A stretch of 64,000 nt of DNA, from contig JAVYIG010005392.1 in assembly GCA_035222895.1 (NCBI GenBank), forward strand, positions 62,001-126,000, given 5' to 3'. Under the pieces are notes generated by a model, which searched no databases, was not told the DNA's origin, and saw only the letters and a program-made list of their open reading frames with translations. This document shows, piece after piece, positions 1-10,159 of the stretch; position 1 is the first letter of the stretch, and each line of letters begins with the position of its first letter. The stretch is from Strongylocentrotus droebachiensis. Taxonomy: Eukaryota; Echinodermata; Echinoidea; Camarodonta; Strongylocentrotidae. The position numbers and the translations under genes are program-made.

Positions 1-959
1 TAGTAAAAGTTATCTGCTTTATCGAATCTGGCGGAAATTGGCAAAATAGAGCATCGCAAGAAACAGGTCTTTACATTGAATTTCTAAAAAAAGGCTTTAC
101 ATTTACAAGTAATGTGACATACAATGGATTAAATATTGTTCCCTCTTTGCCTTGATCTGTGCTCACTTGATTGTTGTAATGTTGCAGAAGTGCCAGTAGC
201 AGCCCGCATGGTATCCTGGTTGGACATACCTTTATTGAAAATAAATAAAAAGCAAGGCTCATTTAATATAATTTATTAAAAAAGAATAGGTCTATAGTTC
301 TACGAGACAGACATACTGAAGTATTCATCAATACAAAACCTACAGTAAGAGTTGAATCTAGCATTGGACGTCTAACAGTGGAAATTATTCAGAACTGCTA
401 AATCCTTAATAGAAAACGTAAGGAGTCGTCACATATTTTTATGAAGTTTTTTTTTTGTAGAGCATGGAGGGCATACGGTACTGTAATACATTTTTCATCA
501 TGAATAAACAGATCACCAGGGCAAGGGCAAGGCTCATTCTCCAACACAAGTGGCGTATTAATTTAACTTTGTCAAATATTGACAGGGACTGGGGGCCTCA
601 CTATGCAGAAATTGTCAAACATGCACAAAAAGAAAGAAAAACAAACCACTTTGATTGTGGAAATTTAGGGGGACAGTAGCCCCTACCCCCCCCCCCCAAA
701 AAAAAAAACCTACTAGTACGCTGTTCTCAGACGATACCGTAATCGATATGTGGACAATAAATACCCACATTAATTATAAAGACCTGATCTGTACTAATGT
801 AGTATAGAATCAAGCCTGACCAGTATCCAATTTGACTTGATCAACCACTTAATAATTTGGCTAGCTAGGCCTCAAATTCGAGAGCATAGAATTTTTTTAG
901 AAAATAGAAATTACCCGGTAGATATTCTAATTTAGACTTTTTTTTTTCTGATTCTAGTT
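1..959. other. No gene recognised; AT-rich flank
   Basis: I see no conserved domain, splice-supported exon or clear repeat here. Short open frames (for example 464-679 on the + strand) do not resemble any family I know. A run of C followed directly by a run of A lies at about 687-708, a junction type that recurs in the window near 7595 and 9762. Confidence 0.4.
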
Positions 960-1290
960 GTAACGTTTAGGGCCGGGAAATAGACATATGACATAGACAT
1001 AGAAAAAGATCCCGGTTTCGACTCCCACCCAGGCGGATGACTGAAGCCTGCATTGTGTGTTAACATGTCCCTTCCCTTGTTACTGTTACTGTTAGACGCA
1101 GGTTATGTCAAGTGAAAAACACTCCATCCCTCGGATAGGACGTTAAATGGAGGCCCCGTGTACAGGAGAGTCACCACCCTTGCACGTTAAAAACCCATTG
1201 CACTATTCATATAAGAGTAGGGGGAAACCCCGGTGTAATGGTCCACCTGCACACCCCAATCAGGCCGAGTATATTTATTATTATCAATTA
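960..1290 (+). mobile_element. SINE-like retroposon
   Basis: A Pol III box-B-like stretch (GGTTTCGACTCC) lies near 1014. It is followed by a body with the phrase GGACGTTAAATGGAGGCCCC at about 1139, which I recall from dispersed repeats in marine invertebrates. The copy ends in a short TTATTATT tail near 1275, as expected for a retroposed SINE. A box A is not clear. The SINE call rests on the box B and the tail; the family name is not known to me. Confidence 0.55.
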
Positions 1291-1341
1291 CTATTAATTA
1301 CGGCATCTGCAAGAATCTTCAGTAGACTAATAAGGAGGCAG

Positions 1342-1386
1342 ATTATGAAGAAGAAAAAGAAGAAGAAGAAGAAGAAGAAGAAGAAT
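1342..1386 (+). repeat. (AAG)n microsatellite
   Basis: About 45 bases of GAA/AAG triplets with a few interruptions, shortly after the SINE. The lysine-rich open frame across it is a repeat artefact. Confidence 0.85.
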
Positions 1387-1468
1387 AAAATGAATAGGAT
1401 CAGAGTTATTCTGAACATGCTGAAACAGTTAATACAATAATTTCTTCAGAATGACATAGATCTAGGCC

Positions 1469-1681
1469 TACCTCTTTTTTGTTGAACTTGTTGCAGTTCG
1501 AACACCTCCCTGGTACACTCCTCCGCCCGAAGCGCCGGGCGAGTACTGCTCTGTCTGCAGCTCGAACGAGTCGAAGTCGAAGTTGACCGCATTCGCAGCA
1601 ATTTTGTTTTCTAGTAAAACCCAAAACTGACGTCCTTCCAAAGATCTGCACACTCCTTGAATTTTCTGTAACTCTTCCCAC
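1469..1681 (-). CDS. Candidate exon of an unknown gene
   Basis: One minus-strand frame has a protein-like composition (a segment reads FDFDSFELQTEQYSPG). It is bounded by an AG (TTTCAG, about 1682-1687) on its 5' side and by GTAGGC after a KKR-encoding end near 1469, so it could be an internal or first coding exon. The sequence on its 5' side (1780-1850) is richer in CpG and holds an inverted CCAAT box (GATTGGCTA), which would suit a promoter. I do not recognise the protein, and no partner exon was identified. The choice of frame is uncertain. Confidence 0.25.
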
Positions 1682-1769
1682 TGAAAGATATCACCTTACT
1701 GTGAGTCGAAATTGTATGCATGCAGCAAAAACTTGTGTTTTCCTCTGAATCATTCAGTTGTTGACGACA

Positions 1770-1850
1770 TGATTACTACACCGGAAACTCGAAATAGCGC
1801 GCGCCAGTGGTACGTGCACAACACTGCCTGTGATTGGCTAAAAAGCTTGA
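1770..1850 (-). promoter_or_regulatory. Possible promoter region with CCAAT-type motif
   Basis: A CpG-containing patch (GCGCGCGCC near 1798) sits close to GATTGGCTAAAA near 1833. Nearly the same words (CCTGTGATTGGCTAAAA) recur near 12580, so the motif may instead belong to a dispersed repeat. Confidence 0.2.
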
Positions 1851-2029
1851 AGCGCTGTAATTGTTACTTGATACATGCACAGTGATTGGACAACCTCCGT
1901 GAAAAAAAGAAAGATTTTAAGCACCTTTTTTCCATTTTTTGAGCTTATATGCATTGTTTTCGATTGACGAGTTGTGACTATGATATCAAAATGTATTCTT
2001 TAATAATTTCCACTATAAAAAAAGTAGAT

Positions 2030-2420
2030 GCAGAGCCGAGGTCACAAAACTGACGAATTTTGGGGCTCACCCGGCGGTCTATTTGTAGTTTTGAGACATG
2101 CAACCTTGACATTCGGTCATTGGACCAATCTCATGAAGTCACTACTGTTCTACACTTGACCAAATTTTGGTACAAATTCCTGGAAAAATTCTCAATTTAA
2201 TGGGAAAAACAGTTTTTTTCCAAGATTTTTGTCCACCTTTATGATCCTGTGACCCTTGCCTGACTCCAAAATCTAATAAGTTCATTTTTCTATACTCATA
2301 TATAAATGAGCCAAGTTTGGTTAAAAAATCCTTTAACAGTTTTCAATTTATTGCTGAAACAGCTCGCTGGACAGACAAACGAACAGATAGATCACAATTT
2401 TTTATGCATAACAAGCCGCC
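2030..2420 (+). repeat. Dispersed non-coding repeat of unknown class
   Basis: This block ends with phrases such as GCTCGCTGGACAGACAAACG (about 2361), a wording I recall from abundant dispersed repeats in marine invertebrate genomes. No open frame or terminal repeat is visible. The class is not assigned. Confidence 0.3.
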
Positions 2421-2531
2421 TGAAAGAGCATAGATAAGCCACCGTTAGCCATGTCCGTGCTCATGCACTGCACAGTGAGCACAAATTAATTACCCATGAC
2501 TCATACTTCAAACATACTCCAGCAATAATAC

Positions 2532-2713
2532 CTGTTTCCACGCTCCTTTGACAGGAATTGGGTGAAGAGGAGGCCTCTGCTTCAGACTCCTCCCCAAACC
2601 TGTCCTCTGGCAGGCAACGCAGGTCTTCACATATTCGTCTATCTCCCTGATTATGCCAGGCCAATAATATCGTCTGCAGATGGTCGCCCTCGTGCGGTTT
2701 CTCCCGAAGTGAC
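2532..2713 (-). CDS. Integrase zinc-binding (H2C2) domain block
   Basis: The minus-strand frame reads HFGRNRT, then YYWPGI, then CVACQ, the classic order of the integrase H2C2 zinc-binding domain of Ty3/Gypsy-type and Ginger-type integrases and of host genes derived from them (the GIN1 kind). It has an acceptor-like TTCACAG before it and a donor-like GTATTA after it, so it looks like an internal exon. The first half of the same domain type is seen at 11748-12006, also on the minus strand, with compatible splice phase. It is either a domesticated integrase gene whose further exons lie beyond the left edge, or a fossil of the element. No complete integrase core is seen in the window. Confidence 0.5.
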
Positions 2714-2739
2714 CTGTGAATGATTGATGCAAAGTTTCA

Positions 2740-3215
2740 AATATTGCACTAATACATACAATTGAAATGCATTTAAAGGGGAAGTCCAGCCTATTATTTT
2801 TAAGATTTGATTACTTAATTAGATTAAAATTCTTCCAATCGATTCATGCAAGCTTGACATGAAACAGACATAAGGCAAGAGCGATATGAATTTTTAAAGA
2901 GATGAATCAGTACTGAACTGTACACCTTGAATTGGCAGCATTATGTTGTCATATATATGCGAGCATCTCCCCCATACATAATACACATGAAATATCACTA
3001 ATTTGTATTTTTTCTTATAACCAGGTCTATTCTTTATCTTTTTATTTCAAAGCACTTGGAGAACTAGTCTACTGTAGACTTATACCCTAATACATGAAAA
3101 AAGATTGTCCAGTCAATTGATGCACAATTTATACAAAGCAAAAATCCAATATTTAGTTTATTTTTTGTACATAACGTCATGTGCAATTTGCTTGCACATG
3201 ATGTCATACGGTTGC
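2740..3215. other. Intergenic or intronic DNA, possible MITE end
   Basis: No coding signal. TTTAAAGGGGAAGTCCAG at about 2773 looks like the end of a TTAA-type MITE, but no matching right end was found. The rest is AT-rich and unassigned. Confidence 0.3.
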
Positions 3216-3729
3216 TGAATTGGGCGCTAGTGTAGTTTCGCACCTCCCCGTTTAATGATTTTCAAACATGTACAAGCTCACCCTGAATATTTCACAACCT
3301 AAAATACTTGCATCTGAGGCTCCAAAGTCCGGTAGAAGTTGCATATTTGCCGTTTTTCTATACACATTTCGGAATAACTCGATCGCTTGATTTGAAGCTC
3401 TGATCTGCGCTGCACACAAGCAGTCGGTGCATCGCTACATTGAACAGATCAAACGTCCAACGCTAGTCAGCAAAGCACCTAACTCTACGGAGCCCCAGGC
3501 TCTCCGTAGAGTTAGGTGCTGCGCTGACGTTATAAGTTGTGTGCAGAGCTTCAATTCAAGCGATCAAGTTATTCCGAAATTTGTATAGAAAAACGGCAAA
3601 TATTCAACTTCTACCAGACTTGGAAGACTCAGATGCAAGTATTTTAGGTTGTGAAATATTTAGGGTGAATTTGTACATGTTTAAAAGTCATTAAACGAGG
3701 AGGTCAAAACTACACTAGCACCCTGAATT
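3216..3729. mobile_element. Foldback (long inverted repeat) element
   Basis: The left arm (GGCGCTAGTGTAGTTT near 3223) is mirrored by the right arm (AAAACTACACTAGCACC near 3707). Pairing continues inward through several hundred bases and ends in a tight stem, GCACCTAACTCTACGGAG (about 3475-3492) against CTCCGTAGAGTTAGGTGC (about 3502-3519). The left arm holds an extra stretch near the centre, so the arms are not the same length. There is no coding capacity. This fits a foldback-type non-autonomous DNA transposon; its superfamily is not determined. Confidence 0.8.
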
Positions 3730-3734
3730 GTACT

Positions 3735-4690
3735 ACTACTAGCATGAGCAAAAATCCCTCAACTTATGCAAGGGTCACTCTGTGGCCTGGACCCACCCTC
3801 CTCAGAGGTCGCCAAATATCGACGTCGACTCGACGCCTAAGCCTGACCCTGACCTATTTGTTGTTGTAGTGAAGTCCTAACGTTCGTTTTTCTTCATTGG
3901 GTGAAGCTTTACTATACAAATTGATGAAATGTGTGAAGCTTTGACGAGTAATTTGTTTTTTCTGGTGATGTGACATCGAATCCAATCGGTCGCCTTGTTT
4001 GTTCAGGTGATGTGACATCGAAGCCACTACCGGTCGCGTCGAAAATATGTCGAAATCATGTCGAAATCGTGCGTTTCAAAACAACTATTTAATTTTTATT
4101 CCGGTCACTCATGCACTCGCAGAGTGATCGTCCTGAGGTCACCGAACTTTTCTCCAGCGAAACTGATTTCGAGATTTCACGAGATCGTTTTCGAGTAGTC
4201 TACTAGTCTCCTACACATAACTAGTTGCGTGAGTATTCGCAGTATACGTGCCTGAAAGGCCAGCCTCAAGTCTGGAAACGAGACTAGTAGCCTACGAGCT
4301 GTCGGTATTGTACCCAGCATGCGCAGCGCAGATCGTGCCAAGTTTTGGCCCCAAGTTTTTGCGAGGTGAGTTGAAAAAAAATAGAAAGTTCAGAGTTTTC
4401 CGATCATTTTGAGACGGTACTACTCCGACCCTGTTTTACGATTGATTATTAACGAAATCTGTGCATAAAACTTATCCTATATTTTCGCGAGATTTCAATG
4501 TTGACGTATTCCACAAAGGTATTACGCCACAGCAGTGCCGTGCGCTCGAGTCGAAGCCTTACGAATTCTGCGGATATGCACTGTATACTTATTTTTATAG
4601 TGTAGTTTTAATGAACACAATGTCAAAATCTAACAACGCAATCCTGAAATTTGTCTGGAATGAACATTTTCTTTCATTTCCAAGTAACAG
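3735..4690. other. No gene recognised
   Basis: Contains a 46-base word at about 3757-3803 that recurs inverted near 11294, and two copies of GGTGATGTGACATCGAA (3964 and 4006). The open frame at 4461-4697 has no recognisable domain. Confidence 0.3.
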
Positions 4691-4696
4691 AGTTTA

Positions 4697-4797
4697 ATAG
4701 GTAACAGGAGTTAGTGTTTATAGTTAACAAGAGTTAGTATTAGAAAACAAGAGTTAGTATTAGAAAACAAGAGTTAGTATTAGAAAACAAGACTTGT
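4697..4797 (+). repeat. Short tandem repeat, ~22-bp unit, about 4 copies
   Basis: Units of the form ACAAGAGTTAGTATTAGAAA follow each other with almost no differences; the first and last copies are degenerate. Confidence 0.85.
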
Positions 4798-4999
4798 AGT
4801 TAAAACAACTTTTGTATAAACGTTTTAAGTTTCATAACAACATATCTGTAGAAACATTGGATTGACAAAATAAACATGTTACTGTATCTTTGAATTGAAA
4901 CCTGGTTGACTTGGTACTTATTGAGCAGTATGGAATTACTATCATGACTATAGTCTAGACCATTGCAGTCATGGTCTACTATTATAAGTAAACATTGGT

Positions 5000-5215
5000 G
5001 GAGCTTGATTTCAAAACGTGAAGCTTGAAATATGTAATGGCCAATATGGTGAAACAGTGGTGAAGCTTGAACTATGCAAATGGCCAGTATGGTGAAACTG
5101 TGGTGAAGCTTCAGACCGGCCGAAAACTTACAAAAGTGAAGCCTCACCTATGGAAAACTGACACAAGTGAAGCCTCACCTATGTAAAACTGACAAAAGTG
5201 AAGCATCACCTATGC
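5000..5215 (+). repeat. Two adjacent tandem repeats (~63-bp, then ~37-bp units)
   Basis: GTGGTGAAGCTTGAA with GGCCA(A/G)TATGGTGAAAC recurs in the first part, and AAAGTGAAGCCTCACCTATG recurs three times in the second. The open frames across the region are by-products of the repeat. Confidence 0.75.
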
Positions 5216-5219
5216 ATGA

Positions 5220-5550
5220 CGAAAACTCCCCGTTAGAGAAAAATCAGTGAATTGTCTCATAGACTTTAGTTTGGGCTTTAGCACTTTGATATAGTCATTA
5301 TCATTAAGTAAACAAAACCCTTCCTTTATCTGCTGGTGAACTTATCCCTCTGTCAATACAAGGCTTTTTAGGACTTAATCCCTGTATCAACAGAGCTTGC
5401 GTACAGTTAGGTGAGCATGGAGAGTTGGGTTAGTCTAGAATTCAGACAATTGCTTTTAGCATGGACCTGCTCTGTAAAGTAGATGTGGTACCAGCAACTG
5501 GCAACTTTAGAACTCAAGTCGAACGACAAGTGTAAATAACAAATTTACAA
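5220..5550. other. Unassigned spacer
   Basis: No coding or repeat signal recognised between the short tandem repeats and the 150-bp minisatellite. Confidence 0.3.
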
Positions 5551-5554
5551 GACG

Positions 5555-7465
5555 CCGCATTCCGAAAGAAAGAAATGAATGAAGGAAATAAATGCCAATA
5601 TCACCGGCGCTTGAGACAGATCGCGGGAGAGATAGAAGCAAAAACAATTCAATATCGCTGTTTACTGGCTTTTAATTACAAAAATTATGCCAACGGAAAA
5701 AATAAATGAATGAAGGAAATTAATGCCTACATCACCAGCGCTTGAGAAATATAAAGAGAGACATGTCGCAGGAGATCGAGAAGCGAAAACAATTCAATTT
5801 AGCTGATGTTACCGGATTTGATATGACTTATAGTAAGCCAACAGAAAGAAAGAAATGAAGAACATGAATGCAGATCGCAGGAGAGAGAGAAGCAAAACAA
5901 TTCAATATCGCTGTTACCGGCTTTTATTACAAAAATTATGCCAACGGAAAAAATAAATGAATGAAGGAAATGAATGCCTACATCACCAGCGCTTGAGAAA
6001 TATAAAGAGAGACATGTCGCAGGAGATCGAGAAGCGAAAACAATTCAATGTCGCTGATGTTAATATCGGCTTCATGACAAAAAGTAAGCAACGGAAAGAA
6101 AGAAATGAATGAAGAAAATGAATGCCAATATAACAATTAAGTGGTTGGGCAATATAAAGAGAGACAGATCGCGGGAGATCGGGAGAAGCGAAAACAATTC
6201 AATGTCGCTGATGTTAATACCAGCTTCATGACAAAAAGTAAGCAACGGAAAGAAAGAAACGAATGAAGAAAATGAATGCCAATATCACCAGCGCTTGAGA
6301 ATTATTAAAAGAGACAGATTGCGGGAGATCGAGAGAAGCGAAAACAATTCAATTTGGCTGATATTACTACCGTCTATCATGACAAAAAGTAAGCAACGAA
6401 AGAAAGAAATGAATGAAGAAAATGAATGCCAATATAACAAGTGCTTGGGCAATATAAAGAGAGACAGATCGCGGGAGATCGAGAGAAGCGAAAACAATTC
6501 AATGTCGCTGATGTTAATACCGGCTTCATGACAAAAAGTAAGCAACGTAAAGAAAGAAATGAATGAAGAAAATGAATGCCTACATCACCAGCGCTTGAGA
6601 AATATAAAGAGAGACATGTCGCAGGAGATCGAGAAGCGAAAACAATTCAATTTAGCTGATGTTTCCGGATTTGATATGACTTATAGTAAGCCAACAGAAA
6701 GAAAGAAATGAAGAACATGAATGCAGATCGCAGGAGAGAGAGAAGCAAAACAATTCAATATCGCTGTTACCGGCTTTTATTACAAAAATTATGCCAACGG
6801 AAAAAATAAATGAATGAAGGAAATGAATGGCTACATCACCAGCGCTTGAGAAATATAAAGAGAGACATGTCGCAGGAGATCGAGAAGCGAAAACAATTCA
6901 ATGTCGCTGATGTTAATATCGGCTTCATGACAAAAAGAAAGCCAATAACAACGGAAAGAACGAAATGAATGAATTAAATGAATGCCAATATCAATCAAGC
7001 GCTTGAGAATTATATAGAAAGACAGATCGCGGAAGAGAGAGAGAAGCGAAAACAATTAAATATCGCTGGTGTTACCAGCTTTTATGACAAAAAGTAAGCC
7101 AACGGAAAGAAAGAAATGAGTGAAGAAAATGAATGCCAATATCACCAGTGTTTGAGAATTATTAGAGACAGATTGCTGGCGATTGAGAGAAGCGAGAACA
7201 ATTCAATTTCGCTTAGTTACAGGCTTTTGTGACAAAAAGTAAGCCAATAACAACGGAAAGAACGAAATGAATGAAGAAAATGAATGCCAATATGCAGCGC
7301 TTGATAAATATATAAAGAGAGACAGCTAGATCGCGAAAAGAAGAAAAGCGAAAACAATTCAATTTAGCTGATGTACCGGCTTTAATGATAAAAAGCCAGC
7401 CAACGGAAAGAAAGAAATGAATGAATAAAATGAATGCCTTTTTAGAAGAAAAAAGAAATGGCCCG
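5555..7465 (+). repeat. Minisatellite, ~150-bp unit, about 12-13 copies
   Basis: Each unit has AATGCCAATATCACCAGCGC, then an AAAGAGAGACAGATCGCGGG-like core, AGCGAAAACAATTCAAT, a GCTGATGTTA segment, and a purine-rich end of GAAAGAAATGAATGAAG type. Unit starts are near 5591, 5722, 5973, 6119, 6274, 6421, 6571, 6826, 6980, 7130, 7285 and 7433. Shortened units occur near 5866 and 6718. A block of about 340 bases at 5722-6060 is repeated almost unchanged at 6571-6910, so the array also grew by larger duplications. Frames on both strands are repeat artefacts. Confidence 0.9.
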
Positions 7466-7476
7466 GGAAAGAGTGA

Positions 7477-8330
7477 GGGGGGGGGGGGGGGGGGAGAGGG
7501 AAACAATAGACATTAAATGAAATTAATTTTTATATATTTATATAGGCCTACATATATATATTAACTGTAATTAGCCTTACTGGCTTAAATGCTCCCCCCC
7601 CCCCCCCCCCAAAAAAAAAAAAAAAAAAAAAAAAATCAAGCTTGGTTTATTTATAATTTCATACCAGTGATTTATCCAAAATTTGCTGAAATGACATGAT
7701 TGTTCCGGTATTTTTATCTCACTTTTTTGTAAATTATACTTGTTTATTGTTGGAAAACGACAAATTCCGAAAAGTACAGTCAGGCCAACTAAAAAAGGCT
7801 TATGTGGAAGCATACATGTCAGGGCCCGAGAAACGGCGGGGCTGAAGCTCCCCCCCCCCCCCCCAACCCCCCACTCATTTAGTGTCCTACCAGTGTCACA
7901 AATAAGGTATCAAAATATGCTCAACTGACTGTAATTAAATGCCTAAACCCCCTGGGCTTCCACGGGTTCCGTTCCTAGACCCCCCCCCCACCTAGACCCC
8001 AGGCCAAATACGCTACGCTCTACCTTATCGTGAAAACGTTAGCCCCCCCCCCCTACTTTGAAAAACGTTCCGTGGGGCCTACATGTAACATGTAAGAGTG
8101 GTGGTGATGCAGATTTTGTTTTGCCCACCGCCCCCCCGGAATGCTTTTGCTCATTACGCATTTCATCGATATTGACAACTACAGCAATACCCCTCCATGA
8201 TCCAGGCGGTCGCCCCCCCCCCCCCCCCCCCAACAAAAAAGAGAGGAGAGAAAAGAAAGGAAAGAAAGTGGACGTGGGGAGAAAAAAAAGAGCAGACAAA
8301 GAAAAGAAATTAATGGTACAACGAATCGTC
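7477..8330. repeat. Homopolymer-rich spacer (G, C and A runs)
   Basis: Long runs of G (about 7478-7494), C followed by A (about 7593-7635) and C (about 7850-7864, 7981-7989, 8041-8052, 8213-8232) dominate. No gene is seen; glycine- or proline-rich frames here come from the runs. Exact lengths of such runs are unreliable in any assembly. Confidence 0.7.
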
Positions 8331-8334
8331 TCCT

Positions 8335-9720
8335 TTCTCTAATTCAGACAAGAATTTAGAGTCGAGAACGGTATAACGGATCGTCTTCTTTCTCTAATAA
8401 TTAAATGAAGCGTCAAAGCTTTTACGCTTCGCAAGAGAGGGGGGGGGGGGGGGTCTGAATTTAGTCGAGAACGGAACAACGAATCGTCTCCTTTCTCTAA
8501 TAATTTTAATGAAACGCCATAGCTTCCGCGCTTGGCGCGTGAGAGGGGGGGGGGGCTGAATTCAGACAAGAAATTAGATTCGAGAATGGTACAACGAATC
8601 GTCTCCTTTCTCTAATAATTTAATGAAGCATCAAAGCTTTCACGCTGCGCAAGAGAGAGGGGGGGGGGCTGAATTTAGACGAGGATTAAGAGTCGAGAAC
8701 GGAACGACGAATCGTTTTCTTTATGTAATGATTAAATGAAACGCCAAAGCTTCCGCGCTTTGCGAGTGAGAGGGGGGGGGGGGACTGAATTCAGACAAGA
8801 AATTAGATTCGAGAATGGTACAACGAATCGTCTCCTTTCTCTAATAATTTAATGAAGCATCAAAGCTTTCACGCTGCGCAAGAGAGAAGGGGGGGGGCTG
8901 AATTTAGACGAGGATTAAGAGTCGAGAACGGAACAACGAATCGTTTTCTTTTTGTAATGATTAAATGAAACGCCAAAGCTTCCGCGCTTTGCGAGTGAGA
9001 GGGGGGGGGGGGACTGAATTCAGACAAGAAATTAGATTCGAGAACGGAACAACGAGTCGTCTCCTTTCTCTAATAATTTCATGAAACGTCAAAGCTTTCG
9101 CGCGTGAGAGGGGGGGGGTAAATTCAGACAAGAAATTAGATTCGAGAACGGTACAACGAATCGTCTCCTTTCTCTAATAATGTAATGAAGCATCAAATCT
9201 TTCACGCTGCGCAAGAGAGAGAGAGGGGGGGGGGGGGCTGAATTTAGACGAGGATTAAGAGTCGAGAACGGAAAAACGAATTGTTTCTTTATGTAATGAT
9301 TAAATGAAACGTCAAAGCTTCCGCGCTTTGCATGTGAGAGGGGGGGGGGGGCTAAATTCAGACAAGAAATTAGATTCGAGAACGGAACAACGAATCGTCT
9401 CCTTTCTCTAATAATTTCATGAAACGTCAAAGCTCTCGCACGAGAGTGGGGGGGGGGGTGTGATTCAGACAAGAATTTAGAGTCGAGAACGGTACAACGG
9501 ATCGTCTTCTTTCTCTAATAATTTAATGAAGCATCAAAGCTTTCACGCTTCGCAAGAGGGGGGGGGGGGCTGAATTTAGACGAGGATTAAGAGTCGAGAA
9601 CGGAACAACGAATTGTCTCCTTTCTCTAATAATTTAATGATACGTCAAAGCATCCGCATTTCGCAAGAGAGTGGGGGGGGGTGTAATTCAGACAAGAATT
9701 TAGAGTCGAGAACGGTGGTA
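8335..9720 (+). repeat. G-run minisatellite, ~113-bp unit, about 12-13 copies
   Basis: Each unit starts TGAATT(C/T)AGAC, runs through GTCGAGAACGG and ACGAATCGTCTCCTTTCTCT, a GAAGCATCAAAGCTTTCACG-like segment, then GAGAG and a run of roughly 8 to 15 G. The G runs end near 8453, 8555, 8668, 8783, 8897, 9012, 9118, 9237, 9351, 9459, 9569 and 9681. In the middle of the array two unit types alternate (CAGACAAGAAATTAGATTCG and TAGACGAGGATTAAGAGTCG), giving a dimer period near 228 bases. Confidence 0.9.
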
Positions 9721-9727
9721 GAAGCAG

Positions 9728-9761
9728 GCCCGTAGCTACGGGGGGGGGGGGGGGGCACGTG

Positions 9762-9792
<31 letters not shown>

Positions 9793-9835
9793 AAAAAAAA
9801 AAAAAAACACCATCAAACTCTGGCTACGGCCCTGG
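9728..9835. repeat. G-run / CACGTG / C-run / A-run cassette
   Basis: About 16 G, then CACGTG, about 20 C and about 25 A, framed by CCCGTAGCTACGG on the left and GGCTACGGCCCTG on the right. The flanks are partly complementary, so this may be a small mobile element with homopolymer filling. Run lengths are approximate. Confidence 0.6.
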
Positions 9836-10150
9836 GTAGAAGGAAGAAACACAGGATAGCGCAAGGAAAGAGAGGAAGAGGAAATGATAGAATGATAACA
9901 ACAAATAATAACATAGGAGATATGATAGAAAACAAAAATAGAAAATTATTAAGAATAGATAATGGAAAGATGGACAAAACATGAAAGATAGAAAAACAAA
10001 GAATAACATAAGGAAAGACGGAAAGAGAAGGTAGAAGGAGGAAGCAAAGGATAGTGCAGGGAAAGATAGGAAGAGGAAATAATGGAATAATAAAAACAAA
10101 CAATAACATAAGGGAAGGTGATTGAAGGTAGAAACATAACATAACATTGA
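9836..10150 (+). repeat. Purine-rich tandem duplication, ~195-bp period
   Basis: GGATAG(C/T)GCA(A/G)GGAAAGA with following AGGAAGAGGAAAT appears near 9854 and again near 10048. The + strand is almost entirely purine. The long leucine/phenylalanine-rich frames on the minus strand are products of this bias. Confidence 0.65.
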
Positions 10151-10159
10151 GAAAGAAAG

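Noticed and set aside
1406-1681. Cysteine-rich 91-residue frame as a zinc-binding protein
   Set aside because: The cysteines are not in a known spacing, and another frame of the same block looks more like coding sequence.
6285-7055. Open frames on both strands in the 150-bp minisatellite
   Set aside because: They repeat with the unit, occur on both strands at once and have no domain; they are by-products of the tandem repeat.
5555-7465. CRISPR-like array
   Set aside because: The repeats are long, diverged and contiguous without unique spacers of constant length, and the DNA is from an animal.
8039-9472. Proline/glycine-rich open frames in the G-run region
   Set aside because: Their reading depends on homopolymer lengths, and the same phrases recur with each repeat unit.
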